Below, in pieces: positions 36,970 through 46,837 of a stretch of DNA of 64,000 bases. The stretch comes from Flavobacteriaceae bacterium (lineage in GTDB: Bacteria; Bacteroidota; Bacteroidia; Flavobacteriales; Flavobacteriaceae): positions 620,001 through 684,000 of the forward strand of contig JADGEL010000002.1 in the NCBI GenBank assembly GCA_016744415.1. The letters run 5' to 3'. A program made the position numbers and the translations under genes. Position 1 is the stretch's first letter. Each line of letters starts with the position of its first letter. The notes under the pieces are model-generated. The model saw only the letters and a list, made by a program, of their open reading frames with translations. It was not told where the DNA came from and searched no databases.

Positions 36970-39291
36970 ATGAAACAATTTTTATTTATAGTAGCAATTA
37001 TCATTATATTATATTCTTGTAACTCAAATAAGAATTCAAAATTACCAAATACATTTATTCCTAGTTTGAATGAATTATCAGGCAAATGGGTTTCTACAGA
37101 TACCATTGATATGGAACCTTCCATTCGTAATTTTCAAGGACAAGCAACTGTTAATCGTGATTTAACTTCGATTAGTTGGTTGGCTGCAACTCCTTTTTCT
37201 GGAGGCTATCATACTGGTACAATGAGAATAAATGGAAAAACGCCAATTTGTAATTTATTTAAATGGGAGGCAACGCAAGCATTGAGAAAAACAGTAGTAG
37301 ATCAAGTTGACATATTGAGTTCTACAAGAATGGTTCCACACGAAAATACCGTTTTATGGGAAATCACATTTACAAATAATTCAGAAAACACAAAAGAACT
37401 AAAAGTTGAACAAGATCAAATTGGTTTTATCAGTAAGTTTGAAAATGAAGAATGGCAATGGTGGTACCCATACCCTACTTTAAAAGGAAAAACAACAACA
37501 AGAACTGATGAAGTAGAAAATATTCGCGATCATATTGGTCAGAACATTTATTCTAAAGAATCGTTAGTAACCGAATTAATTAATGGCAAACCGACACAAA
37601 CCAAAAAACAATCCATTTGGCCTACCGATCAAGAAATTTTAAATTCAACTCAGTTTCAATCTAAAAAAGATGACAATGTTTTAACGATCTCTGATACTAA
37701 GACTTTAACAATTACTTCATTTAATAATATAACTCCTACACTTTCAAACAAAGTTTACAATTCTGGCGGCACCTCAACTTGGAATCTAGAATTAAATCCT
37801 AACGAATCAAAAACCATTCGTTTTGCAATGTCTTTTGGTGATGATATAGAACAGGTAAAAAATAATATAGTATTGAATGAGCAGTCATTTCAACAAAAAT
37901 GGCAAGGAGTTGAAACTATCTGGAATCACAAATGGCAAGAAATATTCAAGCCTAACAATGAAGTTTTATCTGGCGCATTCCCTATTTTAGAAAGTAATGA
38001 TGCAAATATGAATCAGGTATATTATAAAGGCCCCTTGACTATGCTATATTTAATGCATACCAATTTACCTCAGCATGAAAAAGTCTTTTTAACTGGTGGC
38101 CCAAGATGGGGTGCCTCCATTACGTTTTATTGGGATATTACAGAATGGTCTACTATGTGGGCAGTTGTTGACCCTAAAATGATGAAAGAGCATTTAAGTT
38201 CTTGGATTAAAATTGATCCGAGTAAATATTACGGGCAAGATAATTTTGGTGGTGCAGGAGTTGGAAATGGATATTCAGCAAACTATTGGGCGCTATTTCA
38301 AATGATTCGATCTTATATTACTGTTTCTGGTGATACGGATTTTTTAGACACTATAATTGAAGATAAAACAGTGTTAGAACATTTAGAGCATTATGCAACC
38401 AACTGGCAACGAGTATCTATCTATGGAAACGAAGGTGCTTCCGAAGATATTTATAAACTCGCCGATTTTGGAGATGATGCATGGAACTTATTAGAATGTG
38501 TACCAACTTACAAGCATATAGTTCCATCATTTAATGCAGGTTATATTTGGATGATGCGTGAAACAGCTTCCTTTTTTGAGTTAAAAGGCGAAACAGAAAA
38601 AGCAGCAACTATGCGAACCGAAGCTACTGAAATGATTAAAAGATTATTGCAATTGTATGCTGGAGATGGGGTTTGGAATAGCTTATATCCAAATGGTGAA
38701 AAAATTGAAGTTAGACATTGTTTAGATTTTATGTTTTTAGGACGCTATATGCCAGATGATATTCCAGAAGATATAAAAAAAGAGATGATGCAATTTGTGT
38801 ATCGCGAGTTAATTACAGACAATTGGATGCGTGCTCAATCATTACAGGATGTAGCCGCAAAAGATTCTGATAGAGCAGACCATGGACCATTAGGTGCTTT
38901 TGATGGTTGGCCAGCTGGTACTATGGATGCGTTAACTCAATTAGGGTTTCCAGATAAGGCCATGGATTTTTATCACGCTATTACTCCTGTTACTGATGAA
39001 GGAATTTGGGCACAAGCTCATGAACTTTGGGGAGAAAACAAAAAAGAAAAAAATGCTAAAGTTCGAATTGCAAAAAGAGGTTGGCATAATAGAGATTCTT
39101 CTGCGGGTATCGCTATGTCTCAGGTAATGCTTAAAAATTTCTTTGGTTTTTACCCAAATATGAAGGGTACAGTTATCCAACAAAATGATTGGAATTTTAA
39201 CGGAACCCTACACCACGTTAAATATAAAAATGAATACTATAAACTGATAGCAAATAATGGTATCGTTGAAATGATTAAAGAAACTAATTAA
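36970..39291 (+). CDS. Lipoprotein with six-hairpin glycosidase-like (alpha/alpha)6 fold
   Basis: 773 residues from the ATG at 36970, which starts a lipoprotein signal (IIIILYSC); an in-frame ATG at 36925 lies inside the kinase gene. The N-terminal about 300 residues look like a beta-sandwich, and the C-terminal about 470 residues an (alpha/alpha)6 barrel (GGPRWGASITFYWDITEWSTMWA, FGDDAWNLLECVPTY, DRADHGPLGAFDGWPAGTMDAL, GWHNRDSSAGIAMSQV). Acidic residues in WDITEW and DFGDDAWN are candidate catalytic positions. Fold and context suggest an exo-acting glycoside hydrolase, but I cannot name a family. It starts 4 nt after the kinase gene. Confidence 0.7.
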   Translation: MKQFLFIVAIIIILYSCNSNKNSKLPNTFIPSLNELSGKWVSTDTIDMEPSIRNFQGQATVNRDLTSISWLAATPFSGGYHTGTMRINGKTPICNLFKWEATQALRKTVVDQVDILSSTRMVPHENTVLWEITFTNNSENTKELKVEQDQIGFISKFENEEWQWWYPYPTLKGKTTTRTDEVENIRDHIGQNIYSKESLVTELINGKPTQTKKQSIWPTDQEILNSTQFQSKKDDNVLTISDTKTLTITSFNNITPTLSNKVYNSGGTSTWNLELNPNESKTIRFAMSFGDDIEQVKNNIVLNEQSFQQKWQGVETIWNHKWQEIFKPNNEVLSGAFPILESNDANMNQVYYKGPLTMLYLMHTNLPQHEKVFLTGGPRWGASITFYWDITEWSTMWAVVDPKMMKEHLSSWIKIDPSKYYGQDNFGGAGVGNGYSANYWALFQMIRSYITVSGDTDFLDTIIEDKTVLEHLEHYATNWQRVSIYGNEGASEDIYKLADFGDDAWNLLECVPTYKHIVPSFNAGYIWMMRETASFFELKGETEKAATMRTEATEMIKRLLQLYAGDGVWNSLYPNGEKIEVRHCLDFMFLGRYMPDDIPEDIKKEMMQFVYRELITDNWMRAQSLQDVAAKDSDRADHGPLGAFDGWPAGTMDALTQLGFPDKAMDFYHAITPVTDEGIWAQAHELWGENKKEKNAKVRIAKRGWHNRDSSAGIAMSQVMLKNFFGFYPNMKGTVIQQNDWNFNGTLHHVKYKNEYYKLIANNGIVEMIKETN

Positions 39292-39297
39292 CTTCTC

Positions 39298-42282
39298 ATG
39301 AAAAAGCTCCTATTCCTTTTTGCATTATTTATTTTTCAAAATAGTGTTGGCCAAAAGCAAGCCACAGATTATGTAGATCCTATGATTGGTTCACACGATT
39401 CTAGGTGGATACTATTTCCTGGTCCTACACGACCTTTCGGAATGGTTAAATTAAGTCCAGACAATCAAGATTTGGGTTGGAAAGCGGGCTATGAATATGA
39501 TATTGATAATATTGCGGGATTCAGTCATATACATTCATGGACCATGGCAGGAATCAGAACTATGCCAACTGTAGGTGAATTAAAAATAAACGAAGGATCG
39601 GAAAAGCATCCAGAAAGAGGCTATCGCTCCAGATTTAGTCATGATAATGAGCATGCAGAAACGGGTTACTATTCTGTTGTTCTAGATGACTACGATGTAA
39701 CCGCAGAAATGACAACTACCAAAAGAGCCGGATTTCAACGATATACTTTTCCAAAAAGTAAAGAGGCAAGAATATTGGTTGATCTGTTGATTCCATCAGA
39801 ATATGGTTATGAAATTTCCTATACAGAAATTACAAAGGTTAGTGATACTGAAATACAAGGTATTTCCTATCAACAAAGTTTACGAAAAGCAAATTACAAT
39901 GAGTATGTTTTACATTTTGTTATGCGATTTGACAAACCGTTTAAAAGTTTAAATGGCTGGGTAAAAGAAGAAATATTAACAGACGTAGATAAAGTTTCAT
40001 CGGGCTTTGGACATAAAGATGTTGGAGTATTTTTAGCTTACGAAACAGAAAAAGGAGAGCAAATTCAGGTACAAACAGGCATTTCATTAGTAAGTGTAGA
40101 GCAAGCAAGATTAAATTTAGAAACGGAAATGAATCCTTTTAATTGGAATTTTGACGCCGTTGTAAAAGATTCGAAAAAAGAGTGGAACACCTTACTTTCA
40201 TCAATTGAAATTGAAGATACTAGAGAAGAATTAAAAACAAAATTCTACACAAACCTTTATAGAGTATATGCGGGTAGAACTACTTGGAGCGATGTAAATG
40301 GTAAGTACATGGATATGTACGAAAAGGAACAACAATTATCAGACCCAAACATGCCACTTTATGGAAGTGATGGCTTCTGGATTTCCTTTTGGAACTTAAA
40401 TCAAGTTTGGTCTTTGGCCACACCAGAAATTGCAAACAATTGGGTAAAATCTATGTTAGAGATTTATGACAAAGGAGGTTGGCTTCCTAAAGGGCCAACA
40501 GGAATTGAATATTCAGCTATCATGGTTGCTTCGCATCAAATTTCACTTCTAACAAATGCCTATCATAAAGGCATTAGAAATTATGATGCAGAAAAATTAT
40601 ATGAGGCTATCTCTAAAATTCAAACAGAACCTGGAAAACCACATGAAGCTGGTGGATATGTGGGTAATAGGCACTTAAAATCATATATGGAAAAAGGCTA
40701 TGTACCAGATAAAGTTGGTCCTGTTTCTAATACATTGGCATATGCATATGACGATTGGACAGTAGCCCAAATGGCAAAAGCATTGGGCAAAGAAAAAGAT
40801 TATAAACACTATACCAAAAGAGCCTTTAATTATAAAAATGTGTTTGACCCTTCAGTTGGATATATGAGACGAAAGCACGAAGATGGTACTTGGGTAGATA
40901 ATTTTAAAGTTTATGGTGATGTAACTTGGTTAGGATCTGGATATGTTGAAGGCAATGCGTGGCAATATACCTTCTTTGTCCCTCATGATGTTAACGGGTT
41001 GATTGACTTAGTTGGCAAAGATGAATTTAACAAACGATTGAATGATGGCTTTGAAACATCGGCACCACATAAATTTAATTCAGAACATTTAGGTTCTAAT
41101 TCTCTTGACGGAATGGGTGTGTTACCCATCAATCACGGAAATCAACCCAATATGCAAGCAGCCTACTTGTTTAATTATTCAGGGAAGCCTTGGTTAACCC
41201 AAAAATGGGCAAACGAAATTATGGATAATTACTATGGAGATGACCCTATTGGTGGTTGGAAAGGTGATGAGGACCAGGGACAAATGGGCGCTTGGTATGT
41301 TATGAGTTCTATGGGGTTATTCCAAATGGATGGTGGTGCTTCTGTAAGCCCTATCTATGAAATTGGAAGTCCACAGTTTGAAAAAGTAACTATTAACTTA
41401 GATCCTAAATATTATAAAGGAGGAACTTTCATTATTGAAGCGAAAAATGTATCTGCTAAAAATAGTTATATTCAATCTGCATCACTCAATGGAAAACCAC
41501 TCTCTAAAACTTGGTTTTATCATAATGAACTCATCAATGGTGGTTCGTTAGTTTTAGAAATGGGTTCAGAGCCCAACAAAATTTGGGGCGCAAATGCAGC
41601 AGATGCTCCTCCATCAATGAGTACTGTTTTATCAAAAGAAGAAATTGATGAGGTTATGGTTTATGATAAGTTTGCTGAAGAACTTGCCGAATGGAACCGA
41701 GCAATCAAAGCCTATTACTATCATAAAAAGGAACATTTTGAATTATTGCCAAATACTAAAAATGAAATCATCTTTTTAGGAAACAGTATTACCGATGGAG
41801 CTGAATGGTTCGAATTGTTTGAAAATCCGAATATCAAAAACAGAGGTATTGGTGGCGATGATACTGATGGTGTTATAGAACGATTGACAGAAGTTACAGA
41901 ATCTCATCCCGAAAAGATTTTTATTATGATTGGAACCAACGATTTAGCATATGGAAAATCTGTTGAGCATGTAAATGAAAATCACAAAAAAATAGTAGCA
42001 CAGATTAAAAAAGATTCTCCAAATACAAAAATCTATATGCAAAGCATATTACCTGTTGATGATGCTGTACACTACACAAGACCAAATATTAGCATCAATA
42101 AAATAAATAGCGCATTAAAAGAATTAGCAACTCAAGAAAACCTTATTTATATTGATTTATCTACTGCCTTTAGTGATGAAAATGGAAAACTAAGTAAAGA
42201 GTTTAGTATTGACGGCTTACACATTAACGGATTGGGTTATCAAAAGTGGAAAAAAATCATTGAAAAATATGTAAACGAATAA
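39298..42282 (+). CDS. GH92 alpha-mannosidase fused to SGNH/GDSL esterase
   Basis: 994 residues with a signal peptide ending SVGQ. Residues about 22-760 are GH92: YVDPMIGSHDSRWILFPGPTRPFGMVKLSPDN, AGYEYDIDNIAGFSHIH, NHGNQPNMQAAYLFNYSGKPW and GDEDQGQMGAWYVMSSMG, the last matching the calcium-dependent catalytic acid region. Residues about 815-994 are an SGNH hydrolase: FLGNSITDG (block I Ser), RGIGGD, IGTNDL and the C-terminal DGLHING with catalytic Asp/His. Such a fusion could deacylate and trim alpha-mannosides in one secreted enzyme. It lies 6 nt after the previous gene. Confidence 0.9.
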   Translation: MKKLLFLFALFIFQNSVGQKQATDYVDPMIGSHDSRWILFPGPTRPFGMVKLSPDNQDLGWKAGYEYDIDNIAGFSHIHSWTMAGIRTMPTVGELKINEGSEKHPERGYRSRFSHDNEHAETGYYSVVLDDYDVTAEMTTTKRAGFQRYTFPKSKEARILVDLLIPSEYGYEISYTEITKVSDTEIQGISYQQSLRKANYNEYVLHFVMRFDKPFKSLNGWVKEEILTDVDKVSSGFGHKDVGVFLAYETEKGEQIQVQTGISLVSVEQARLNLETEMNPFNWNFDAVVKDSKKEWNTLLSSIEIEDTREELKTKFYTNLYRVYAGRTTWSDVNGKYMDMYEKEQQLSDPNMPLYGSDGFWISFWNLNQVWSLATPEIANNWVKSMLEIYDKGGWLPKGPTGIEYSAIMVASHQISLLTNAYHKGIRNYDAEKLYEAISKIQTEPGKPHEAGGYVGNRHLKSYMEKGYVPDKVGPVSNTLAYAYDDWTVAQMAKALGKEKDYKHYTKRAFNYKNVFDPSVGYMRRKHEDGTWVDNFKVYGDVTWLGSGYVEGNAWQYTFFVPHDVNGLIDLVGKDEFNKRLNDGFETSAPHKFNSEHLGSNSLDGMGVLPINHGNQPNMQAAYLFNYSGKPWLTQKWANEIMDNYYGDDPIGGWKGDEDQGQMGAWYVMSSMGLFQMDGGASVSPIYEIGSPQFEKVTINLDPKYYKGGTFIIEAKNVSAKNSYIQSASLNGKPLSKTWFYHNELINGGSLVLEMGSEPNKIWGANAADAPPSMSTVLSKEEIDEVMVYDKFAEELAEWNRAIKAYYYHKKEHFELLPNTKNEIIFLGNSITDGAEWFELFENPNIKNRGIGGDDTDGVIERLTEVTESHPEKIFIMIGTNDLAYGKSVEHVNENHKKIVAQIKKDSPNTKIYMQSILPVDDAVHYTRPNISINKINSALKELATQENLIYIDLSTAFSDENGKLSKEFSIDGLHINGLGYQKWKKIIEKYVNE

Positions 42283-42284
42283 AT

Positions 42285-43391
42285 GTGAAAAAGTTACAAT
42301 TTTTTTGTTTATTACTAATATTAAGTTTCTTCTTTGGGTGTGAAGATTCAAATATTTATATCCCTGAAGATGAAGGTCCCGTTATAATTGTTGAACCAAT
42401 ACTTTGTGAGCAAAACAATTGCTGGCACTCTGATTTTTATGTTTGTAAAAACGAATATTTAAATAATCTATTTACAAGGACTCAAGGTTTTACAGGTGGT
42501 GATGCAACCTACTCTACAAAACTACCCAATGGAAAACAATTATGGTTTTTTGGAGATTCATTTATAGACCAAGTCAGCGAAAACGGCACAAGACCCTCTT
42601 TTAGATTAATCAACAACTGTTTGGTTTTACAAGATGGTGAAGCACTTACTACATATCATGGCGGAACATCTGTTAGTCCGCAGGCATTTGCAACACCGCC
42701 AGAATCTAATAGATGGTATTGGCCTGGAGATGCTACCAGTACAAATGATACTTTATATGTATTTATGCAAGAATTTGGAAATGATACAGGTGGCGCATGG
42801 GATTTTTATAGAACCTCAATAGATTTGCTTAAAATGAATCCTGAAACTCTAGACATTTATAAAAACCAGCGCATATTTGAAAATCCTGAAATCACTTTTG
42901 GCTCTGCTATTTTAGAAGATGATAATTATACTTATTTGTATGGTGTAAAAGCAATTGGCACTGATAAGCATCTTCATATAGCAAGAACAGATGAGACACT
43001 TAATCAGGAATGGGAATATTTTGATGGTATTGATTGGACGACTACTGTACAGAATTCGGTTTCTCTTTTTCATAATGTCTCAGAACAGTTTTCGGTATTT
43101 AAAGATAATAGGATTTACTACTTACTAACGCAGCATCATATTTTTGGTGCTGAAATAAAAATACACAAATCCACCTCACCAACTGGACCATGGGATGCCG
43201 GAAAAATCATTTATTGCACCCCAGAAACCGGGGGTAATATTTTTACCTATAACGCATTTGCACATCCAGAGATTCAACAAGATTCATTAGTAATCTCTTA
43301 CAACATCAATAGTTTTGATTACACTGATTTGTTGGATGATGCTAATAATTATCGCCCCTATTTTATAAAAGTTGGTAATTGGAGAAATTAA
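42285..43391 (+). CDS. Lipoprotein beta-propeller, DUF4185/DUF5005-like
   Basis: 368 residues from a GTG start (no in-frame ATG is better placed), 2 nt after the GH92 gene. Lipobox SFFFGC is followed by EDSN. Motifs match those of the gene at 25926 in the same order: QGFTGGDATYSTKLPNGKQLWFFGDSF, WYWPGDA, YLYGVKA, FTYNAFAHPEI and VISYNINSFDYTDLL. The two genes are paralogues at the two ends of the locus. A glycosidase or glycan-binding role is inferred; family assignment is by pattern only. Confidence 0.75.
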   Translation: MKKLQFFCLLLILSFFFGCEDSNIYIPEDEGPVIIVEPILCEQNNCWHSDFYVCKNEYLNNLFTRTQGFTGGDATYSTKLPNGKQLWFFGDSFIDQVSENGTRPSFRLINNCLVLQDGEALTTYHGGTSVSPQAFATPPESNRWYWPGDATSTNDTLYVFMQEFGNDTGGAWDFYRTSIDLLKMNPETLDIYKNQRIFENPEITFGSAILEDDNYTYLYGVKAIGTDKHLHIARTDETLNQEWEYFDGIDWTTTVQNSVSLFHNVSEQFSVFKDNRIYYLLTQHHIFGAEIKIHKSTSPTGPWDAGKIIYCTPETGGNIFTYNAFAHPEIQQDSLVISYNINSFDYTDLLDDANNYRPYFIKVGNWRN

Positions 43392-43402
43392 ATAACCGAA
43401 TT

Positions 43403-44623
43403 ATGATTAAAAAAATCTGCATCGCACTTATAAGTGTTGTTATACTTTTTGGCTTTACCAATTGTAAAAAAATTAGTAATAAAACCCAACAAAGAAATCA
43501 AAATAAAATAGTTGCTGACACTTTGATGAATTTTAGTGTACGACCTGCAGATGAATGGACAACAATTTTTTATAGAAACAATGGCTGGTTTGGAGCAGAT
43601 GGTGTGTTCTCTATGAATTTAAACGGAATAGAACATCAACCTGCAAATGCTACTGACAAAGTATTTATGTATTTTTCTGATACCATGACTGGGAAAATTA
43701 TTGGAAATGATTCAGTACAAAACTTTAAAATGGTAAACAATTCCTACGCTACTTTAACTGGAGTTACACCCAGTGAAGAAAAAGTTAACATTCATTTGAA
43801 TATTGATGATTCTAAAAAACCAATCAACTATTTCAGCCCCAATTCACCTAATTCGAAACCCGAAGAATATTATTGGTTTGGTGATGGATTTGTGAATCAA
43901 GAAGATGATAACTCCATCAATATTTTTGGGTATCGTGTTATAGATCATAGCGAAAAATCATGGGATTTTGAAATTAAAGGAGTAACTCTTCTCACGATAC
44001 CCAACGATTCTAAAGCACCATTTACAAATCATGCACAAATAGACACACCACTATTTATGGATATTGAAGGGTTAGGAATAGGAACCTTTGGTTCTGGCAT
44101 TTTCGTAAACACTAAAAAAGCCGGGGCACCAAATCCTGATGAATATTTATATATCTATGGATTATTAGATCCAAACAAACAATTAGTTGTGGCACGCGTA
44201 AAGCCATCGACCTTAAAACAATTCGATACTTGGAGATATTGGGATGGAGGTAATTGGAATACAGACATCAATAAGGTGCAACCCATCACCAATAGAGTAT
44301 CTAATGAAGTAAGTTTAACACCCTTGAAAGACGGTAGGTACTTACTCGTTTTTCAAGAAGATGGTATTGGCAATCATACGGCTATTCGGATTTCTGAAAG
44401 TCCTGTTGGTCCTTTCGGACCTATACAACGTATTTGGAAAGCACCTGAAATAAATGACCCTCCAGGAATTATACCCTATAATGCCAAGGCACATCCTGTA
44501 TTGTCAACAGAAGATGAATTATTGATTAGTTATAACACTATATCATTTGATTATTTTAATGATATTTTGAAATACCCACATATGTACAGACCACGTTTTT
44601 TTTGGTTAAAAATGAATGATTAA
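43403..44623 (+). CDS. Lipoprotein, DUF5005-like beta-propeller
   Basis: 406 residues from the ATG at 43403 (MIKKICIALISV, lipobox FTNC). A TTG at 43379 would overlap the previous gene. The body shows propeller-like repeats: GWFGADGVFSMNLNG, KVFMYFSDTMTGK, EYYWFGDGFVNQEDDNSINIFGYR, YIYGLLDP, ARVKPSTL, YNAKAHPVL and LISYNTISFDYF. It shares the C-terminal pattern (YNA.AHP..., LISYN..SF) with the genes at 25926 and 42285 but has its own N-terminus. Function is unknown; the operon context suggests glycan degradation. Confidence 0.72.
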   Translation: MIKKICIALISVVILFGFTNCKKISNKTQQRNQNKIVADTLMNFSVRPADEWTTIFYRNNGWFGADGVFSMNLNGIEHQPANATDKVFMYFSDTMTGKIIGNDSVQNFKMVNNSYATLTGVTPSEEKVNIHLNIDDSKKPINYFSPNSPNSKPEEYYWFGDGFVNQEDDNSINIFGYRVIDHSEKSWDFEIKGVTLLTIPNDSKAPFTNHAQIDTPLFMDIEGLGIGTFGSGIFVNTKKAGAPNPDEYLYIYGLLDPNKQLVVARVKPSTLKQFDTWRYWDGGNWNTDINKVQPITNRVSNEVSLTPLKDGRYLLVFQEDGIGNHTAIRISESPVGPFGPIQRIWKAPEINDPPGIIPYNAKAHPVLSTEDELLISYNTISFDYFNDILKYPHMYRPRFFWLKMND

Positions 44624-44626
44624 ATT

Positions 44627-45637
44627 ATGAAAACTCTATTAACATTTATCCTATCAATTTGTTTATTAATTAGTTGTCAGCAAAAAGAAAAATATCATTT
44701 AGATAAAACTATTCTTGCCTCTTTAGGAACCAAACATAAAGTTGAATTCCAAGAATTGGGTGACTATTATGAAGACCTTGTAATGAAAGACACTACAGAT
44801 GTTGAGGCTCTTGTAGGAATTGCAGAATCTGAAATATTGGTTTATGCTTTTGGCTATGTTCCAAATGCTGCTGTGATGCCAAAAGTTGAAGCGAATTTTG
44901 AAAAGGCGTACCAACTCGATTCACTAAATTCTAATGTGCAAAAATTAAAAGGAATTATTCATTTTATAAAAAAGGAATGGGAGCCTTCAGAAGTAGCCTT
45001 TAAAAAATCGATAAAGATTAATCCTAAAAATTTAAATGCTCGTCATTGGTATTCTTTGTATTTAATGGCAATGAAACGAGTAGATGAATCTATGCAGCAA
45101 TCGGATATTATTTTTGATTTAGATAAAGAAGAACAATTTTTATTAGGTAGAGGTTCACTCTACTATTTTCAGTATCGCTTTGAAGAGATGAAACCATTAA
45201 TGCAAAAAACAATTGAAAAAAATCCTAAGGTGCCTTGGCCATATGATTGGTTAGGAATGGCATATAATGGATTAGAAGAACATGACGATGCTATAAAAAC
45301 GTATATCAAAGCTTTTAATTTATCTGATGGTACAGTTGAAGTTGGTGGTGGTTTGGGACATGCATTAGCAGATGCTAGTGAAATTGCTTTGGCTAAAGAA
45401 ATGACAACCTACTATGATGAGGTCTCAAAAGTCAGATACCTACCCGCAGTTCAACGTGCCTTTATTCATATTGGATTAAAAGAATATGACAAATCACTTG
45501 AATTGTTGGAACAAGCCTATGAAGAGCAATCGTGGTTTTTACTGTTTATGCAAATGGAACACTGGTATGACCCTATTCGTGAAGATCAACGCTTTAAAGA
45601 TATCATAAAAAAAATGAGGTATCCTATTTTAGGATAA
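44627..45637 (+). CDS. Tetratricopeptide-repeat lipoprotein
   Basis: 336 residues. Lipobox LLISC at about 14-18 followed by QQKEK. At least three or four TPR-like helix pairs follow (for example WEPSEVAFKKSIKINPKNLNARHWYSLYL, PYDWLGMAYNGLEEHDDAIKTYIKAFNLS, KEYDKSLELLEQAYEEQSW). It is the last gene of the locus, 3 nt after the previous one, and is followed by a strong bidirectional terminator. TPR proteins act as scaffolds; a link to the outer-membrane uptake complex is plausible but not shown. Confidence 0.8.
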   Translation: MKTLLTFILSICLLISCQQKEKYHLDKTILASLGTKHKVEFQELGDYYEDLVMKDTTDVEALVGIAESEILVYAFGYVPNAAVMPKVEANFEKAYQLDSLNSNVQKLKGIIHFIKKEWEPSEVAFKKSIKINPKNLNARHWYSLYLMAMKRVDESMQQSDIIFDLDKEEQFLLGRGSLYYFQYRFEEMKPLMQKTIEKNPKVPWPYDWLGMAYNGLEEHDDAIKTYIKAFNLSDGTVEVGGGLGHALADASEIALAKEMTTYYDEVSKVRYLPAVQRAFIHIGLKEYDKSLELLEQAYEEQSWFLLFMQMEHWYDPIREDQRFKDIIKKMRYPILG

Positions 45638-45689
45638 AATATAGTAATCTTCTTTTGTTTCACCTAAAAGTTAATTTTGCAGAAAAGAT

Positions 45690-45888
45690 ATACATAGATG
45701 CACATAGCATCATAGAGATTCACAAGGATGAGTTTCTAGAGGTACCACTTAAAAGCCTTATAAACTCAATATTTATAAGGCTTTTTAAATTTCTACACTA
45801 CAATTAAGGCCGCTATTTTTAACGCTTTAGAATTAAAAAGTATTTAATTTATTGGCGACTAAAAGTAAAGTTATACATTTTTAAATGT
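45690..45888. repeat. Right copy of the 200-bp diverged direct repeat
   Basis: It aligns with 24812-25008 (about four-fifths of bases by eye). It covers the gap after the TPR gene, a bidirectional terminator and the last codons of the gene at 45849. The two copies bracket the whole GntR-controlled locus. Confidence 0.75.
45751..45786. terminator. Bidirectional intrinsic terminator
   Basis: AAAAGCCTTATAAA (45751-45764) and TTTATAAGGCTTTT (45772-45785) form a perfect 14-bp stem with a 7-nt loop, with A and T runs on each side. It would end the plus-strand PUL transcript (TPR gene) and the minus-strand transcript of the gene at 45849. Confidence 0.85.
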
Positions 45889-46700
45889 TTAATTAAATCT
45901 CCATTGGCATACACTAAATCAATATCCATTTTTAAATAATAATCACCACTTGAAAATTTAAACTCATTATAGGGCATAAAATTTTCTAAATCTGAAAAAA
46001 CAGCATCTTCATACCCAGGCCTTAGATTATCTTCTATTCTCAATTCTCCATCATCATTACTATACTCGTAGCTAGTTGATGTTAAAAACTCACCTTCTGC
46101 ATTGATGAATCTGATAATCATATAGCATAACTTTCCTTCCATTTTATGAATCGTAAATTTTGTATGTATGCGCATACCGTATTCACTATCATCATTATAT
46201 ACATCATAGTCTATCCATACTTTATCAAATTCTACTTCAACATCTTCAGGATGATAATAATCATCATTTTCAGAAATTTCTATATCATAAAAATTCCAAC
46301 AACCATCTCCATCACAATTCACTTCAGTAATAGAATATATTTTTTCTAAATCATCAATCTTATTAAAATATAATTTAAACTCCTTAGACTTATTAGCTTG
46401 TAAATCTATTAAACCAAAACCATCATTATTTGGACCATCCCATCCATCTTGTTTAATAAGTGCAAATCTATTTCCTTTAAAATCACTTAATATAAATGGG
46501 CTATCATCTTCGGGAGCATGCAATGTTAAACCGACTGTAGAGTCAGTCTTAGCATTGAGTACAACAACAGTGTTAGAACTAGTATTGTAAATATTTATTA
46601 TTGTAAGATAATTTGTAGTTGAGCGCCCAACTTCAACATTTTTTTGAGCATTTAATTGTAATGTTACAATGCTTAGAAATAAAATAAAAAATCGTTTCAT
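45849..46700 (-). CDS. Exported protein of unknown function
   Basis: 283 residues with a signal peptide (MKRFFILFLSIVTLQLNAQ). The mature part is rich in beta-strand pattern and acidic residues (CDGDGCWNFYDIEISENDD, YHPEDVEVEFDK, YDVYNDDSEYGMRIHTKFTIHKMEG). I do not recognise the family. There is no T9SS tail, so it is probably periplasmic or released. A remnant of the C-terminus of a relative is present at 24971-25010, so at least one other copy once stood near the rhamnose operon. Confidence 0.75.
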   Translation of the reverse strand: MKRFFILFLSIVTLQLNAQKNVEVGRSTTNYLTIINIYNTSSNTVVVLNAKTDSTVGLTLHAPEDDSPFILSDFKGNRFALIKQDGWDGPNNDGFGLIDLQANKSKEFKLYFNKIDDLEKIYSITEVNCDGDGCWNFYDIEISENDDYYHPEDVEVEFDKVWIDYDVYNDDSEYGMRIHTKFTIHKMEGKLCYMIIRFINAEGEFLTSTSYEYSNDDGELRIEDNLRPGYEDAVFSDLENFMPYNEFKFSSGDYYLKMDIDLVYANGDLIKHLKMYNFTFSRQ

Positions 46701-46837
46701 ATTTTTTTGGAATTTAATTAAGCAATTTACATTTTTTTATTAAGAACGCTCTTCATTGAAAATTAAAAATACTCAAATCACTTGTTAAAAGAAACTTACG
46801 GATTATAGGCTTTGAAAATTAGTTGTTTTGTCAATTC

